Part shown: positions 43,519-52,625 of the stretch, piece by piece
How positions within the stretch are numbered: the first letter of the stretch is position 1
How the letters are laid out: each line of letters starts with the position of its first letter
Assembly: GCA_018716305.1 (NCBI GenBank)
Contig: DVKB01000034.1
Span: 1-64,000, forward strand
Direction of reading: 5' to 3'
DNA length: 64,000 nucleotides
Source of the DNA: Candidatus Scatomonas merdigallinarum
GTDB lineage: Bacteria; Bacillota; Clostridia; Lachnospirales; Lachnospiraceae
Notes under the pieces: model-generated
Seen by the model: only the letters and a program-made list of their open reading frames with translations
Told to the model about the DNA's origin: nothing
Database searches by the model: none
Position numbers and translations under genes: made by a program

Positions 43519-43845
43519 ATGGAGAATTCCAGCCGTTTTTTCGCGAATACAGCCTGTCAGTATTATCCCTGCCACGGGGGACTGAAGGATTTTAACTGCC
43601 TGTTCTGCTACTGTCCTTTTTACCTGCGGGAAAAATGTCCCGGCGCGCCAAAATTCCTGGATATCCGGGGCAGGATTGTCAAGGACTGCAGCGGCTGCGT
43701 ATTTCCCCACTGTCCGGAGAACTACGATGTGATTATCCAATGGATCCGGAAAGAAAACGAGCAGCGGGAATTCAGTGAAGAGATACGCAGAAAAGCCGTC
43801 AAAGTGGAAACAAAAGATAAAGGAAAACAGCCCCATGAAAACTAA
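43519..43845 (+). CDS. Cysteine-rich small domain protein
   Basis: A 108-residue protein with a dense cysteine pattern: ANTACQYYPCHGGLKDFNCL, FCYCPFYLREKCPGAPKF, then IVKDCSGCVFPHCPENYDVI. This matches the small Cys-rich domain found in anaerobes, also fused to cobinamide amidohydrolases. It probably binds iron or zinc. ATG 43519 follows AGAAGGAGGATCAG. It is the first gene of a run of small proteins; the next start lies inside its end. Confidence 0.85.
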   Translation: MENSSRFFANTACQYYPCHGGLKDFNCLFCYCPFYLREKCPGAPKFLDIRGRIVKDCSGCVFPHCPENYDVIIQWIRKENEQREFSEEIRRKAVKVETKDKGKQPHEN

Positions 43846-44650
43846 AGTTCTTTTTTTAGACATTGACGGGACGCTGGTAGATTTTCAGGGAAAAATACCG
43901 GAATCAGCGAAAGAAGCGCTGATCCGGGCTAAAGAGAGGGGACATCACCTGGTGCTCTGCACCGGGCGTACCCGGTTTCAGGTATATCCCTGGCTTCTGG
44001 ATTATGGATTTGACGGACTGATCACCGGAGCGGGAGCGCAGGTGGAAGCCGGAAGAGAACTGATCTGCCGGCATCTGGTAAAGCAGGATTCTCTGGCAAA
44101 AGCCGTCGCTTTTTTTGAGAGAATCCGCGCCCCCTATTACCTGCAGGCAGAGAAAGCTATTTACGCGCCCCAGTGGTGTATAGACTGCCAGACAGCTGTT
44201 TTTCAGGGGGAGCTTTCAGAGGAAGAAAGGCAGAAGCGTTTCGGGCGTATTACCAGGGACGAAAAGCCTTGTCAGAGAAAAGATGTAGAGAAACTGGCAT
44301 ATTATCATTCTGTAAAAGACCTGGGTGAAGTCAGAAGGGCATTGGGAGATTATTTTACTGTGGAGGCTTCCAGTTTTCAGCTGATCAACAGTTCTGACGG
44401 GGAGGTGACGGTTCGGGGCATTGACAAAGCCTACGGAATGGAACAGTATCTGCGGTACGCGGGCATCCGCCGGGAGGATTCCGCTGCTTTCGGGGACGGT
44501 CCCAACGATCTGGGAATGCTGGAGTACGCCGGAACGGGGGTGGCTATGGGAAATGCCGGAGCGGAGCTTAAGTCCAGGGCGGATCTGGTTACTTCTTCCA
44601 TTGGCGAGGACGGTCTTTTGCGAGCGTTTGAAGCTTTGAAACTGATCTGA
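43835..44650 (+). CDS. HAD-family phosphatase, Cof type
   Basis: A 271-residue haloacid-dehalogenase phosphatase. Motif I is FLDIDGTLVDF at residues 7-17, motif II CTGRTR, and motif IV AFGDGPNDLGMLEYAG near residue 220, with a Cof-type cap. Substrates in this family are usually sugar phosphates; none is indicated. Its ATG lies inside the last codons of the Cys-rich gene, 11 bp of overlap, so the genes are coupled. Confidence 0.88.
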   Translation: MKTKVLFLDIDGTLVDFQGKIPESAKEALIRAKERGHHLVLCTGRTRFQVYPWLLDYGFDGLITGAGAQVEAGRELICRHLVKQDSLAKAVAFFERIRAPYYLQAEKAIYAPQWCIDCQTAVFQGELSEEERQKRFGRITRDEKPCQRKDVEKLAYYHSVKDLGEVRRALGDYFTVEASSFQLINSSDGEVTVRGIDKAYGMEQYLRYAGIRREDSAAFGDGPNDLGMLEYAGTGVAMGNAGAELKSRADLVTSSIGEDGLLRAFEALKLI

Positions 44651-44664
44651 CAGGGGGCAGGTTC

Positions 44665-45414
44665 ATGAAGACAAGGGTATGGTCTCTGGAATTTTCCTTC
44701 AGCAGAAGGCTGCCAGAGGAATGGGAGGCGGAGCGCGCCGATTTCCGGAAACTCTCCGGTACAGAAGGCTATTGTTCCCCGGAAGCTGCGGGGGTGATCC
44801 GGGAGAAAATCCGGGAAATGGGCTGTTGGGGGATCCATTTTCTGGATACGGGAAATTACCACTATCTCACTAAATTTTTCCTGGAACAGATCCGGGAGCC
44901 TTTCTGCCTGGCGGTGTTCGACCGCCACACGGATATGCAGCCGTCGGCGCTGCTGCCGCTTTTATCCTGCGGGAACTGGCTTCTGGAGACGCTGAGAGAA
45001 AACCGGTATCTGGAGCGCGTATTGCTGGCGGGCCCGCCCGGGGAAGATCTGCGGCAAGCGGAGGCGCAGTTTCGCGGCAGAGTGCTGGCCGTCAGTCAGG
45101 AAGTCCTTGGGACGAACGCGGCGGAGGAGCTGTTGGCCTTGCCGGAGCGCTGCCCGGTCTATTTTTCCATTGATACAGATGTGCTTTCCAGAGAAGACGC
45201 CCGGACCAACTGGGATCAGGGAGAGCTGAGGCTGGACAGCCTCTGCAGGCTGCTTGGGAGGCTGGGCGAAGGAAGAGTTGTCCTGGGAGCGGATATCTGC
45301 GGAGGAGCAGGGCCGGACGGTCAGCCGGGAGAACTTTGGGAAGCGGAGCAAATCAACAGCCGGACAGACAGCCGGCTGCTGAAGTGCATAGACTCATTAA
45401 TACAGAGGAGGTAA
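44665..45414 (+). CDS. Arginase/agmatinase-family protein
   Basis: A 249-residue ureohydrolase-fold protein. Metal-binding segments are LAVFDRHTDMQPS (in place of DAHxD), YFSIDTDVLSRED (SxDxDxxDP type), and the late VLGADICGGAGPDG. An N-terminal GIHFLDTGNYHYLTKFFLE region is family-like. It is shorter than arginase and the first His motif is altered, so the substrate may not be arginine. GGGGGCAGG precedes the ATG. It lies 14 bp after the HAD gene and 6 bp before the DUF2284 gene. Confidence 0.75.
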   Translation: MKTRVWSLEFSFSRRLPEEWEAERADFRKLSGTEGYCSPEAAGVIREKIREMGCWGIHFLDTGNYHYLTKFFLEQIREPFCLAVFDRHTDMQPSALLPLLSCGNWLLETLRENRYLERVLLAGPPGEDLRQAEAQFRGRVLAVSQEVLGTNAAEELLALPERCPVYFSIDTDVLSREDARTNWDQGELRLDSLCRLLGRLGEGRVVLGADICGGAGPDGQPGELWEAEQINSRTDSRLLKCIDSLIQRR

Positions 45415-45420
45415 GAGAAG

Positions 45421-45972
45421 ATGACATTTGAGAGAGAAACACTGGCGGAGGACGCGGTGAAGCTGGGATTTTCCCATGCGGGGCTGGCAAAAATCGAAAC
45501 CCTGAAACCGATGGATGAGGTGAGGGATATGTGCGCGGTGGACAAGTGCCACGCCTACAACAAGACCTGGACCTGTCCCCCCGGCTGCGGCACCATTGCC
45601 CAGTGTACGGAAAGAATGAAACAGTATGACTGGGGCATTCTGGTGCAGACTACCGCGGAGCTGGAAGACAGCCTGGATTTTGAGGGGATGCAGCAGGGAC
45701 AGGAGGATCACGCAAAGCACTGCAAAGAATTTCTGAAGGAACTTCACGGCGTATATAAAGATATCCTTCCCCTGTGCAGCGCCGGCTGTGATCTCTGCAA
45801 AGAATGCACTTATCCGGACGCGCCCTGCAGGTTTCCGGACAAGGCGCTTTCGGCCATGGAAGGGTACGGCCTGCTGGTGAGCCAGGTTTGCCAGGACAAC
45901 GATCTGAAATATTACTACGGCCCCAACACAGTTACCTACACGGCGCTTTTTCTGATCAAAGAGCACAAGTAA
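45421..45972 (+). CDS. DUF2284 metal-binding protein, copy 1
   Basis: A 183-residue cysteine-rich protein of the DUF2284 family. The cysteines are in MCAVDKCHAYNKTWTCPPGCGT, then CSAGCDLCKECTYPDAPCRF, which look like a 4Fe-4S or similar metal site. AGAGGAGGTAAGAAG precedes the ATG. A second member lies at 62.5 kb. Function is unknown; membership in many anaerobes suggests a redox role. Confidence 0.85.
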   Translation: MTFERETLAEDAVKLGFSHAGLAKIETLKPMDEVRDMCAVDKCHAYNKTWTCPPGCGTIAQCTERMKQYDWGILVQTTAELEDSLDFEGMQQGQEDHAKHCKEFLKELHGVYKDILPLCSAGCDLCKECTYPDAPCRFPDKALSAMEGYGLLVSQVCQDNDLKYYYGPNTVTYTALFLIKEHK

Positions 45973-45990
45973 GACGGATGAGGATTTCTG

Positions 45991-46860
45991 ATGACTGAAA
46001 AGAAAACAGTGAGAAAGCCGAGAAAGATCCGGCACAGAGAGCTGGTGGAACATATCCGGCAGCACAAGGGGCTGTTTGTTCTGTACATGGTTCTCAGGGC
46101 ACTGGTTATACTGGTACTGATCGCTCAGCTGCTGGACCGCAACTATGAGAACGTATTTCTCTGCGCTCTGACCCTGATGCTGTTCACCATTCCTTCCGTG
46201 GTGGAAATCCGCATGGATATTGATATCCCGGTGGGAATGCAGGCCATCATTATGCTTTTTATCTTCGCGGCGGAAATTCTGGGGGAGATCAATAAATACT
46301 ATCTGATCTTTCCCTACTGGGACACCATGCTCCACACACTGAACGGATTTCTGGCAGCCGCCATTGGCCTGGCCCTGATCGATCTGCTGAACCGGAGCCA
46401 GCGGTTTTCCTTTGAGCTGTCCCCGGTTTTTGTGGTGCTGGTGGCCTTCTGCTTTTCTATGACCATCGGGGTGCTGTGGGAATTTTTTGAGCATTTTATG
46501 GATCTGAGTTTCGGCTTGGATATGCAGAAAGATACGGTAATCCACGAAATCAGTTCCGTGATGCTGAACCCCGCCGGAGCCAACCGTCCGGAAACGATCC
46601 GGAATATTACCAGCACCGTGGTCAACGGACAGGAGCTGGGGCTGGGAGGGTATCTGGACATCGGCCTTTTTGATACCATGGCGGATCTTTTTGTGAATTT
46701 TATCGGAGCGGTTACTTTCTCAGTGATTGGGTTTGGCTACCTGAAATACCGGGGACGCAGAAACCGCATTGTGAAGGAGCTGATTCCTACCTGGAAAGGT
46801 GAAGAAGAACTGCCGCTGCCGGATCAGAATTTGAAAGGGGAATCGGGGAATGAAAAATAA
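45991..46860 (+). CDS. YjdF-like integral membrane protein
   Basis: A 289-residue protein with five or six hydrophobic segments (residues about 25-240). The segment SMTIGVLWEFFEHFMDLSFG near residue 165 and FPYWDTMLHTLNGF near 108 match the DUF2238/YjdF type. The N terminus is strongly basic. No transport motif is evident. It begins 18 bp after the DUF2284 gene and overlaps the next gene by 11 bp. Confidence 0.75.
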   Translation: MTEKKTVRKPRKIRHRELVEHIRQHKGLFVLYMVLRALVILVLIAQLLDRNYENVFLCALTLMLFTIPSVVEIRMDIDIPVGMQAIIMLFIFAAEILGEINKYYLIFPYWDTMLHTLNGFLAAAIGLALIDLLNRSQRFSFELSPVFVVLVAFCFSMTIGVLWEFFEHFMDLSFGLDMQKDTVIHEISSVMLNPAGANRPETIRNITSTVVNGQELGLGGYLDIGLFDTMADLFVNFIGAVTFSVIGFGYLKYRGRRNRIVKELIPTWKGEEELPLPDQNLKGESGNEK

Positions 46861-47218
46861 TCGCGCATGGAAATTGTCAATGGCTTCTCTGATTATGGGA
46901 ATCATTCATTTTGCGGTGAATCTTCCGTGGGCGGCGGCGATTCTTCTGTGGGGAGACGCGGATGTCCATGGAGGTCTGGGACTGTTTGAAAATTCCCGGA
47001 TCATGGATCTGCTGGCCTCTCTGTCTTTCTTTCTGGGAATCCTGTTTGTCTGGGTTGTGTTCGCGGTACTGTCTGTAGTGTTCGGGTGTCTTGTTCTGCG
47101 TAAAGAGCCGGATAAAAAAATACGGCGCATGGCTGCGGCAGGCATAGCGCTGAATCTTCTGGGATTTGCCGCCCACGCTGTTTATATGAGTGCCTGGGCG
47201 CAATTCGGAGGGGCCTGA
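46850..47218 (+). CDS. Small membrane protein
   Basis: A 122-residue protein with three membrane segments: about 10-34 (ASLIMGIIHFAVNLPWAAAI), 52-78 (LLASLSFFLGILFVWVVFAV) and 94-115. KKIRRM marks a cytoplasmic loop. Small proteins of this type with an N-terminal HFAVNL are common in Lachnospiraceae but I cannot name a function. GAAAGGGGAATCGGGG precedes the ATG, inside the previous gene. Confidence 0.6.
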   Translation: MKNNRAWKLSMASLIMGIIHFAVNLPWAAAILLWGDADVHGGLGLFENSRIMDLLASLSFFLGILFVWVVFAVLSVVFGCLVLRKEPDKKIRRMAAAGIALNLLGFAAHAVYMSAWAQFGGA

Positions 47219-47369
47219 AAACCTGCGTGAAAGGAGGCGGGGATCATCGCCCTGCGGGCCATTCTGACCCTGCTGATTCACTGGGAAATCAAAAATGAAG
47301 TGCTGCAGGAGCAGGAGGGAAAATCAGGGGCGGATTTCTGAATCGGCGAATAAAATTGTTTTTACAGTC

Positions 47370-47398
47370 TTGTGAAAAGGGTGCCGCCATGATAGAAT
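47370..47398 (+). promoter_or_regulatory. Promoter of the thiamine operon
   Basis: TTGTGA (47370-47375) and TAGAAT (47393-47398) with a 17-bp spacer, placing the start of transcription just before the riboswitch. Confidence 0.55.
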
Positions 47399-47409
47399 AC
47401 ACCATATAG

Positions 47410-47500
47410 ATACTTAGGGGAGCTTGTGAGCAGGCTGAGAGGAAGTCGTCAACTTCGACCCTTATACCTGATTTGGATAATGCCAACGTAGGGAAAAGGC
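47410..47500 (+). ncRNA. TPP riboswitch (THI element)
   Basis: The conserved parts of the thiamine-pyrophosphate aptamer are present in order: GGGGAGC, then CTGAGAGG, ACCCTTATACCTGAT and TTGGATAATGCCAACGTAGG. The hairpin between them is the variable P3 arm, GGAAGTCGTCAACTTC. It sits in the leader of thiC; a terminator hairpin follows, so it probably acts on transcription. Confidence 0.95.
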
Positions 47501-47513
47501 TTTTGAGACAGAG

Positions 47514-47551
47514 GCCGTTCTTGTTTGACAGTTCAGACAGGAGCGGCTTTT
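47514..47551 (+). terminator. Expression-platform terminator of the TPP riboswitch
   Basis: GCCGTTCTTGT (47514-47524) pairs with ACAGGAGCGGC (47537-47547), using some G-T pairs, then TTTT. It ends 47 bases before the thiC start. Confidence 0.8.
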
Positions 47552-47598
47552 CGCGCGGTATTTGGCCGTTCACAGAAAAAGAGAAAAGGAGAACGCAT

Positions 47599-48900
47599 AT
47601 GAGCTATACTACACAGATGGACGCGGCGAGACAGGGAATCATTACCCCTCAGATGGAGGCGGTGGCAAAGAAGGAGTACCGGACACCGGAGGAGATCCGT
47701 GCCTGGGTGGCGGAGGGCAAAGTGGCTATCTGCGCCAACAAAAAGCACACCTGCCTGGATCCCAACGGAGTGGGCTCCATGCTGAGAACCAAGATTAATG
47801 TAAACCTGGGGGTTTCCCGGGACTGCAAGGACTATGACATAGAGATGAAAAAAGTGATGGAGGCGGTCCATATGGGGGCAGAGGCTATCATGGATCTTTC
47901 CTCCCACGGAAATACCCAGCCTTTCCGGCAGAAGCTGACAGCGGAATGTCCGGCTATGATCGGAACCGTTCCGGTGTATGATTCGGTCATTCATTACCAG
48001 AGGGATCTGGCGGAGCTCTCCGCCAAAGATTTCATCGACGTGATCCGCCTCCACGCCGAGGACGGGGTGGATTTTGTCACCCTGCACTGCGGCATCACCC
48101 GCAAGACCATCGAGCAGATCCGGAAGCATAAGAGAAAAATGAATATTGTCTCCCGGGGAGGCTCCCTGGTATTTGCCTGGATGAGCATGACAGGAAATGA
48201 AAATCCCTTTTATGAGTACTTTGATGAGATCCTGGAAATCTGCAGGGAGCACGATGTGACCATTTCCCTGGGAGACGCCTGCCGTCCCGGATGTCTGGCT
48301 GACGGCAGCGATGTTTGTCAGATTGAGGAGCTGGTGCGCTTAGGAGAGCTTACCAAGAGAGCCTGGGCCAGAGATGTGCAGGTGATGGTGGAGGGACCGG
48401 GCCACATGCCCATGGATCAGATCGCCGCCAATATGAAACTGCAGCAGACCATCTGCATGGGAGCGCCTTTCTATGTGCTGGGCCCCATTGTCACGGACAT
48501 TGCCCCGGGGTACGATCATATTACCTCCGCCATCGGAGGAGCCATCGCGGCCGCTTCCGGAGCCGCTTTCCTCTGCTATGTGACGCCGGCGGAGCATCTG
48601 GCTCTGCCCAATGTGGAGGACGTTAAACAGGGAATCATGGCCAGCAAAATCGCCGCCCACGCGGCGGATATCGCCAAGGGAATCCCCCATGCCCGGGATA
48701 TTGACGACAGGATGGCGGACGCCAGAAGAGCCCTGGACTGGGAAGGACAGTGGGCCTGCGCCATGGATCCGGAGACAGCCAAAGCCATCCGGGCGGACCG
48801 GAGCCCGGAGCATGACGACACCTGTTCCATGTGCGGCAAATTCTGCGCGGTCCGCAGCATGAATAAGGCTCTGGCAGGAGAGTATATCGACATCCTGTGA
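47599..48900 (+). CDS. thiC: Phosphomethylpyrimidine synthase
   Basis: Radical SAM-type enzyme making hydroxymethylpyrimidine phosphate from aminoimidazole ribotide. The 433-residue product has [51 protein letters not shown] and the C-terminal cluster motif [17 protein letters not shown] 47599 follows AAAAGGAGAACGC. It is first in thiC-thiM-thiE-thiD behind a TPP riboswitch. The frame is open further upstream only through the terminator. Confidence 0.96.
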   Translation: MSYTTQMDAARQGIITPQMEAVAKKEYRTPEEIRAWVAEGKVAICANKKHTCLDPNGVGSMLRTKINVNLGVSRDCKDYDIEMKKVMEAVHMGAEAIMDLSSHGNTQPFRQKLTAECPAMIGTVPVYDSVIHYQRDLAELSAKDFIDVIRLHAEDGVDFVTLHCGITRKTIEQIRKHKRKMNIVSRGGSLVFAWMSMTGNENPFYEYFDEILEICREHDVTISLGDACRPGCLADGSDVCQIEELVRLGELTKRAWARDVQVMVEGPGHMPMDQIAANMKLQQTICMGAPFYVLGPIVTDIAPGYDHITSAIGGAIAAASGAAFLCYVTPAEHLALPNVEDVKQGIMASKIAAHAADIAKGIPHARDIDDRMADARRALDWEGQWACAMDPETAKAIRADRSPEHDDTCSMCGKFCAVRSMNKALAGEYIDIL

Positions 48901-48951
48901 TGGGTTATTTTAGCGCGAGGTCATGCATTTCAGGATAAGAAGGGAAACCAT

Positions 48952-49770
48952 ATGAGAGAATACCTGGAGCGGGTGAGGGAAACCTCCCCGCTGATCCATA
49001 ACATTACAAATTATGTGACAGTCAATGACTGCGCGAATATTCTGCTGGCCTGCGGGGGCTCCCCTATTATGGCGGACGATCCGGAAGAGGCGGAAGAGAT
49101 CACATCTATCTGCGGAGGATTAAACATTAATATCGGAACACTGAATCAGCACACCATTTCCGCCATGGTGCTGGCCGGAAGAAAGGCCAATCTCTGCGGC
49201 CATCCGGTGCTGCTGGATCCGGTGGGGGCGGGGGCTTCTTCCCTGAGAACCGAGACGGCCAGGAAGCTGCTGGAGGAAGTGGATTTCGCGGTGATCCGCG
49301 GAAATATTTCTGAGATTAAGGCTCTGGCAGGGGAGGGCAGTGCCGCCAGAGGAGTGGACGCCGACGCGGTGGACGCGGTGACCGAGGAAAATCTGGAGCA
49401 GGCAGCGGAGCTGGTGAGAGCCTTCGCCGCGGACATTCACACGGTGACGGCGGTTTCAGGAGCCATCGATCTGGTGTCCGATGGGGAAAAGACCTATATC
49501 ATCCGCAACGGCTGTCCCATTATGTCGCGGATTACCGGCAGCGGCTGCATGCTCTCCGCCATGACGGCGGCCTATATCACTGCCAATCCAAACCATGTGC
49601 TGGAGGCGGCAGCCGCTGCCTTCTGCGCCATGGGGCTGGCCGGTGAGATCGCGGAAAAACGGATGAAGCCGGAGGATGGAAACAGCAGTTTCCGGAATTA
49701 TCTCATTGATGCCGTATATCATCTGCAGGGAGAGACCCTGGAGAAAGGAGCCAGATATGAAGTGCGGTGA
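48952..49770 (+). CDS. thiM: Hydroxyethylthiazole kinase
   Basis: Salvage kinase phosphorylating 4-methyl-5-hydroxyethylthiazole. The 272-residue ribokinase-fold protein has PLIHNITNYVTVNDCANILL at residues 14-33, GGSPIMADDPEEA, LLDPVGAGASSLRTE and ITGSGCMLSAMTAA with the catalytic Cys/Asp region of the anion hole. Its 3' end overlaps thiE by 14 bp. The thiazole is taken from outside, as no thiG, thiH or thiS is present here. Confidence 0.95.
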   Translation: MREYLERVRETSPLIHNITNYVTVNDCANILLACGGSPIMADDPEEAEEITSICGGLNINIGTLNQHTISAMVLAGRKANLCGHPVLLDPVGAGASSLRTETARKLLEEVDFAVIRGNISEIKALAGEGSAARGVDADAVDAVTEENLEQAAELVRAFAADIHTVTAVSGAIDLVSDGEKTYIIRNGCPIMSRITGSGCMLSAMTAAYITANPNHVLEAAAAAFCAMGLAGEIAEKRMKPEDGNSSFRNYLIDAVYHLQGETLEKGARYEVR

Positions 49771-50416
49771 AAAAAATCTGCGGCTGTACGCCGTGACAGA
49801 CAGAAGCTGGCTGAAGGATTCCGCCCTGGAAACCCAGGTGGAAGAAGCCCTGCTGGGGGGAGCCACCTTTGTGCAGCTGAGAGAGAAGGAATTGGATCGG
49901 GAGGCCATCCGGCAGGAAGCCCTGCGGATCCGGGATCTCTGCAGAAAGTATCAGGTTCCGTTTGTTATTGACGATGAAGTGGAACTGGCCCTGGAGACAG
50001 ATGCCGATGGAGTTCACATCGGCCAGAGCGATATGGCTCTCCGGGATGCCAGAGAGCAGCTGGGACCGAAAAAGATCATAGGCGTCTCTGCCAGAACGCT
50101 GGAGGAAGCCCTGGAGGCAGAGCAAAACGGGGCGGACTATCTGGGAGTGGGGGCAGTGTTCTCCACCTCCACCAAACCGGACGCCGCGGATGTCAGCCTG
50201 GAAACCCTAAGCTCCATCTGCCGGGCGGTATCGATCCCTGTGGTAGCCATCGGCGGCATCAAAAAGGAAAATCTGCCGGAGCTGGCAGGCACCGGTATTG
50301 CCGGTGTGGCGGTAGTCTCCGCTATTTTCGCGGCTCCGGATATCCGCAAAGCGGCAGAAGAACTCCGGCAGCTGTCGGAGGCGGCTGCAGCGGGAAAGGC
50401 AGGCGTGACAGGATGA
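49757..50416 (+). CDS. thiE: Thiamine-phosphate synthase
   Basis: Joins hydroxymethylpyrimidine diphosphate and thiazole phosphate to thiamine phosphate. The 219-residue TIM-barrel protein has LYAVTDRSWL, GATFVQLREKELDREA with the pyrophosphate site, DDEVELALETDADGVHIGQ, then GADYLGVGAVFSTSTKPDA and VAIGGIKKENL. ATG 49757 with AAAGGAGCCAGAT lies inside the end of thiM. It overlaps thiD by 4 bp. Confidence 0.95.
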   Translation: MKCGEKNLRLYAVTDRSWLKDSALETQVEEALLGGATFVQLREKELDREAIRQEALRIRDLCRKYQVPFVIDDEVELALETDADGVHIGQSDMALRDAREQLGPKKIIGVSARTLEEALEAEQNGADYLGVGAVFSTSTKPDAADVSLETLSSICRAVSIPVVAIGGIKKENLPELAGTGIAGVAVVSAIFAAPDIRKAAEELRQLSEAAAAGKAGVTG

Positions 50417-51210
50417 AAAAGGTACTGACCATTGCGGGATCGGATTCCAGCGGGGGCGCCGGGATTCAGGCGGATATCAAAACCATTACGGTCCACGGCA
50501 TGTATGCCATGAGCGTGATCACCGCCCTGACTGCCCAGAATACCGCCGGCGTCTCGGGAATCTTAGATGTGCCGGCAGAGTTTGTGGCGAAGCAGCTGGA
50601 CGCGGTATTCAGGGATATCCGGCCGGACGCGGTAAAAATCGGGATGCTTTCCGGAAAAGAAGTGATGGAGACAGTGGCGGAGCGGCTGGCCTTTTATAAG
50701 GCGGAACATATTGTGCTGGATCCTGTGATGGTGTCCACCAGCGGCAGTTCCCTGATACGGGAAGGTGCTGCCGAGGCGCTGCTTTCCAGGCTCATGCCTC
50801 TGGCGGAACTGATTACTCCCAATATTCCGGAAGGTGAGGCCTTAAGCGGTATTAAGATTGAAAATTCCGGGGATATGGCCAGAGCGGCGGAATGGATCGG
50901 AAAAAAAACAGGCAGCGCGGTGCTGCTGAAGGGTGGCCATCTGAAGGAAAAAGCAGATGACTTTCTGTGGAAAAACGGCGGCGGACGCTGGTTTGTGGGA
51001 GAGAGACTTTCTAATCCCAATACCCACGGCACCGGCTGTACCCTCTCCTCCGCTCTGGCCTGCCATCTGGCGGCGGGCAGAAGTCTGAAGGAAAGCGTAG
51101 AGCGGGCCAAGGCATTTGTGGCCGGGGCTATTGGCGCGGGCCTGGATCTGGGAGAGGGAAGCGGCCCTCTCAATCACATGTACGCTCTGGACGGATGCGG
51201 ATCCCGTTGA
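50413..51210 (+). CDS. thiD: Hydroxymethylpyrimidine kinase / phosphomethylpyrimidine kinase
   Basis: Phosphorylates hydroxymethylpyrimidine twice for ThiE. The 265-residue ribokinase-fold protein has TIAGSDSSGGAGIQADIKT at residues 5-23, SVITALTAQNT, DPVMVSTSGSSLI and NTHGTGCTLSSALACHLAAG. The ATG overlaps the thiE stop. Its last 41 bases overlap the tail of the DUF4317 gene on the other strand. Confidence 0.95.
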   Translation: MKKVLTIAGSDSSGGAGIQADIKTITVHGMYAMSVITALTAQNTAGVSGILDVPAEFVAKQLDAVFRDIRPDAVKIGMLSGKEVMETVAERLAFYKAEHIVLDPVMVSTSGSSLIREGAAEALLSRLMPLAELITPNIPEGEALSGIKIENSGDMARAAEWIGKKTGSAVLLKGGHLKEKADDFLWKNGGGRWFVGERLSNPNTHGTGCTLSSALACHLAAGRSLKESVERAKAFVAGAIGAGLDLGEGSGPLNHMYALDGCGSR

Positions 51211-52306
51211 CCTCCACTTCGCCGTCCAGGCGGATTACCAGACATTCCCGGCCCTCCAGAGTGCGGGTTTCCAGGAGGTCTGTGCGGTCCGGGCTTACCT
51301 GTACGGTGATATCCGGGGTTTTGACCTCAAAACGCCGGGAGCTGGCAACGTTGGCGGCCATGAGGCTGGCTTTTTCCCCGGCTTCCCGGTCAAACTCCTC
51401 CGCGAAATGTTCCAGCTGTTCCCGGCTGGCGCCGCAGTCCGAAAGAAGACGTTCCACCTGATTTTTGTCCAGTGACGCAGGTTCCGGATCGTCTTTTTTT
51501 TCTTCCAGAATCCGGTTCAGATTCTCGTGAATGGTTTTGGCTACTTCAAAGCCGCAGTCCTCCCCGAAAGTTTCTTCCACCAGAGCGCTGAAGGTTTCTT
51601 TCTGCCCTTTGGCTGGGATGGGGAGGGGACAGCCGAAGAGATCTTCCGGTATTTCAGGATGAAGTTCTTCCGGATTTCTGGAATAATAGAGCATACTGTG
51701 GAGGTCTGTATTCCGGTCGTTGAAGGCCGGAAACAGAAAGCCCAGATCCGGTTTCTGAACCATCCAGTCCTGAATTTTGTCAATAAAGGCATTGCTGTCC
51801 GCGTCGTAGCAGAGGCCGGGCTTGGAAAGCGCCACGGGGCAGATGCCGCAGAGAATAAAGGGATACATATAGTCGGAGGAATCCTCCATTTCCAGACCGT
51901 CGGAAGTACGGGAGGGAATGTCATAAACTCCGTAGACCAGAAGAATCAGATAATTTTCCGGGAACAGATAGGTTTCGATGATTTTGTCGTAAAAGGCGTC
52001 CAGCAGTTCCTGGTCCTGAAGCGCGCTGTCGCGAAGCGCCAGGAGAATTTTCTGCTGCCCGTCCCCCAGCTCCGCTTCCAGTGGGAACTCCAGATTCAAA
52101 AGGTTTTTCCCGATAGAGCCGGAGAGGGTTCTTTTAAAAAGGTCTATGTATTTAAACATTTCTTCCTCCGGAAGAGAGAGAAACGCTTCTTTCATTTTCA
52201 GTTTCTTTTCTTTGTGGCCGTCCACATAGCAGCCGCAGATCCGTTCCACACAGCAGCGGTCCTTATTCAAAAGCTTTCGTATTTCCAGAACTTCTTTTTT
52301 ATTCAT
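51170..52306 (-). CDS. DUF4317-family protein
   Basis: A 378-residue soluble protein typical of Lachnospiraceae and relatives. The start ATG at 52306 opens MNKKEVLEIRKLLNKDRCC with GGAGGTTAGCAAC upstream. Further parts are CVERICGCYVDGHKEKKLKM, a central YLILLVYGVYDIPSRTSDG, and VQVSPDRTDLLETRTLEGRE near the end. Function is unknown. Its 3' end runs 41 bp into thiD from the other side, leaving no terminator between the two genes. Confidence 0.8.
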   Translation of the reverse strand: MNKKEVLEIRKLLNKDRCCVERICGCYVDGHKEKKLKMKEAFLSLPEEEMFKYIDLFKRTLSGSIGKNLLNLEFPLEAELGDGQQKILLALRDSALQDQELLDAFYDKIIETYLFPENYLILLVYGVYDIPSRTSDGLEMEDSSDYMYPFILCGICPVALSKPGLCYDADSNAFIDKIQDWMVQKPDLGFLFPAFNDRNTDLHSMLYYSRNPEELHPEIPEDLFGCPLPIPAKGQKETFSALVEETFGEDCGFEVAKTIHENLNRILEEKKDDPEPASLDKNQVERLLSDCGASREQLEHFAEEFDREAGEKASLMAANVASSRRFEVKTPDITVQVSPDRTDLLETRTLEGRECLVIRLDGEVEVNGIRIRPERTCD

Positions 52307-52384
52307 GTTGCTAACCTCCAATGGGTGTATTTTAGCAGAGAACCGCGGGATTGGCAAGAAGATGAAAATTTTTAAAAAAAGTGC

Positions 52385-52413
52385 TTGCATTTTACAGAAA
52401 CTTGCGGTAATAT
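52385..52413 (+). promoter_or_regulatory. Promoter for the tRNA-Glu pair
   Basis: TTGCAT (52385-52390) and TAATAT (52408-52413) with a 17-bp spacer, 24 bp upstream of the first tRNA. Confidence 0.6.
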
Positions 52414-52437
52414 AAACAAGTGCTCTGGTTGAGCTAT

Positions 52438-52509
52438 GGTAGATTGGTCAAGCGGTTAAGACGCCGCCCTCTCACGGCGGAAACAGGGGTTCGATTCCCC
52501 TATCTACTG
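52438..52509 (+). tRNA. tRNA-Glu (anticodon CTC), copy 1
   Basis: Acceptor GGTAGAT / ATCTACT, D arm with GGTCAAGCGGTTAAGAC, anticodon stem CCGCC / GGCGG with loop CTCTCAC, so the anticodon is CTC. T arm GGGGTTCGATTCCCC. Discriminator G; no CCA encoded. Confidence 0.93.
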
Positions 52510-52548
52510 CTCGGAACCAACAGGGATCCGATATATTTATAAGTGTAT

Positions 52549-52620
52549 GGTAGATTGGTCAAGCGGTTAAGACGCCGCCCTCTCACGGCGGAAACAGGGG
52601 TTCGATTCCCCTATCTACTG
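52549..52620 (+). tRNA. tRNA-Glu (anticodon CTC), copy 2
   Basis: Identical in all 72 bases to the copy 111 bp upstream; even the preceding TAT matches. The two were evidently duplicated recently or are kept identical by conversion. A terminator follows directly. Confidence 0.93.
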
Positions 52621-52625
52621 TTTGG

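Noticed and set aside
47243-47341. Possible 33-codon ORF beginning with ATC after AAAGGAGGCGGGG
   Set aside because: The ribosome site is strong but no normal start codon follows. ATC initiation is rare and there is no conservation evidence, so I do not call a gene.
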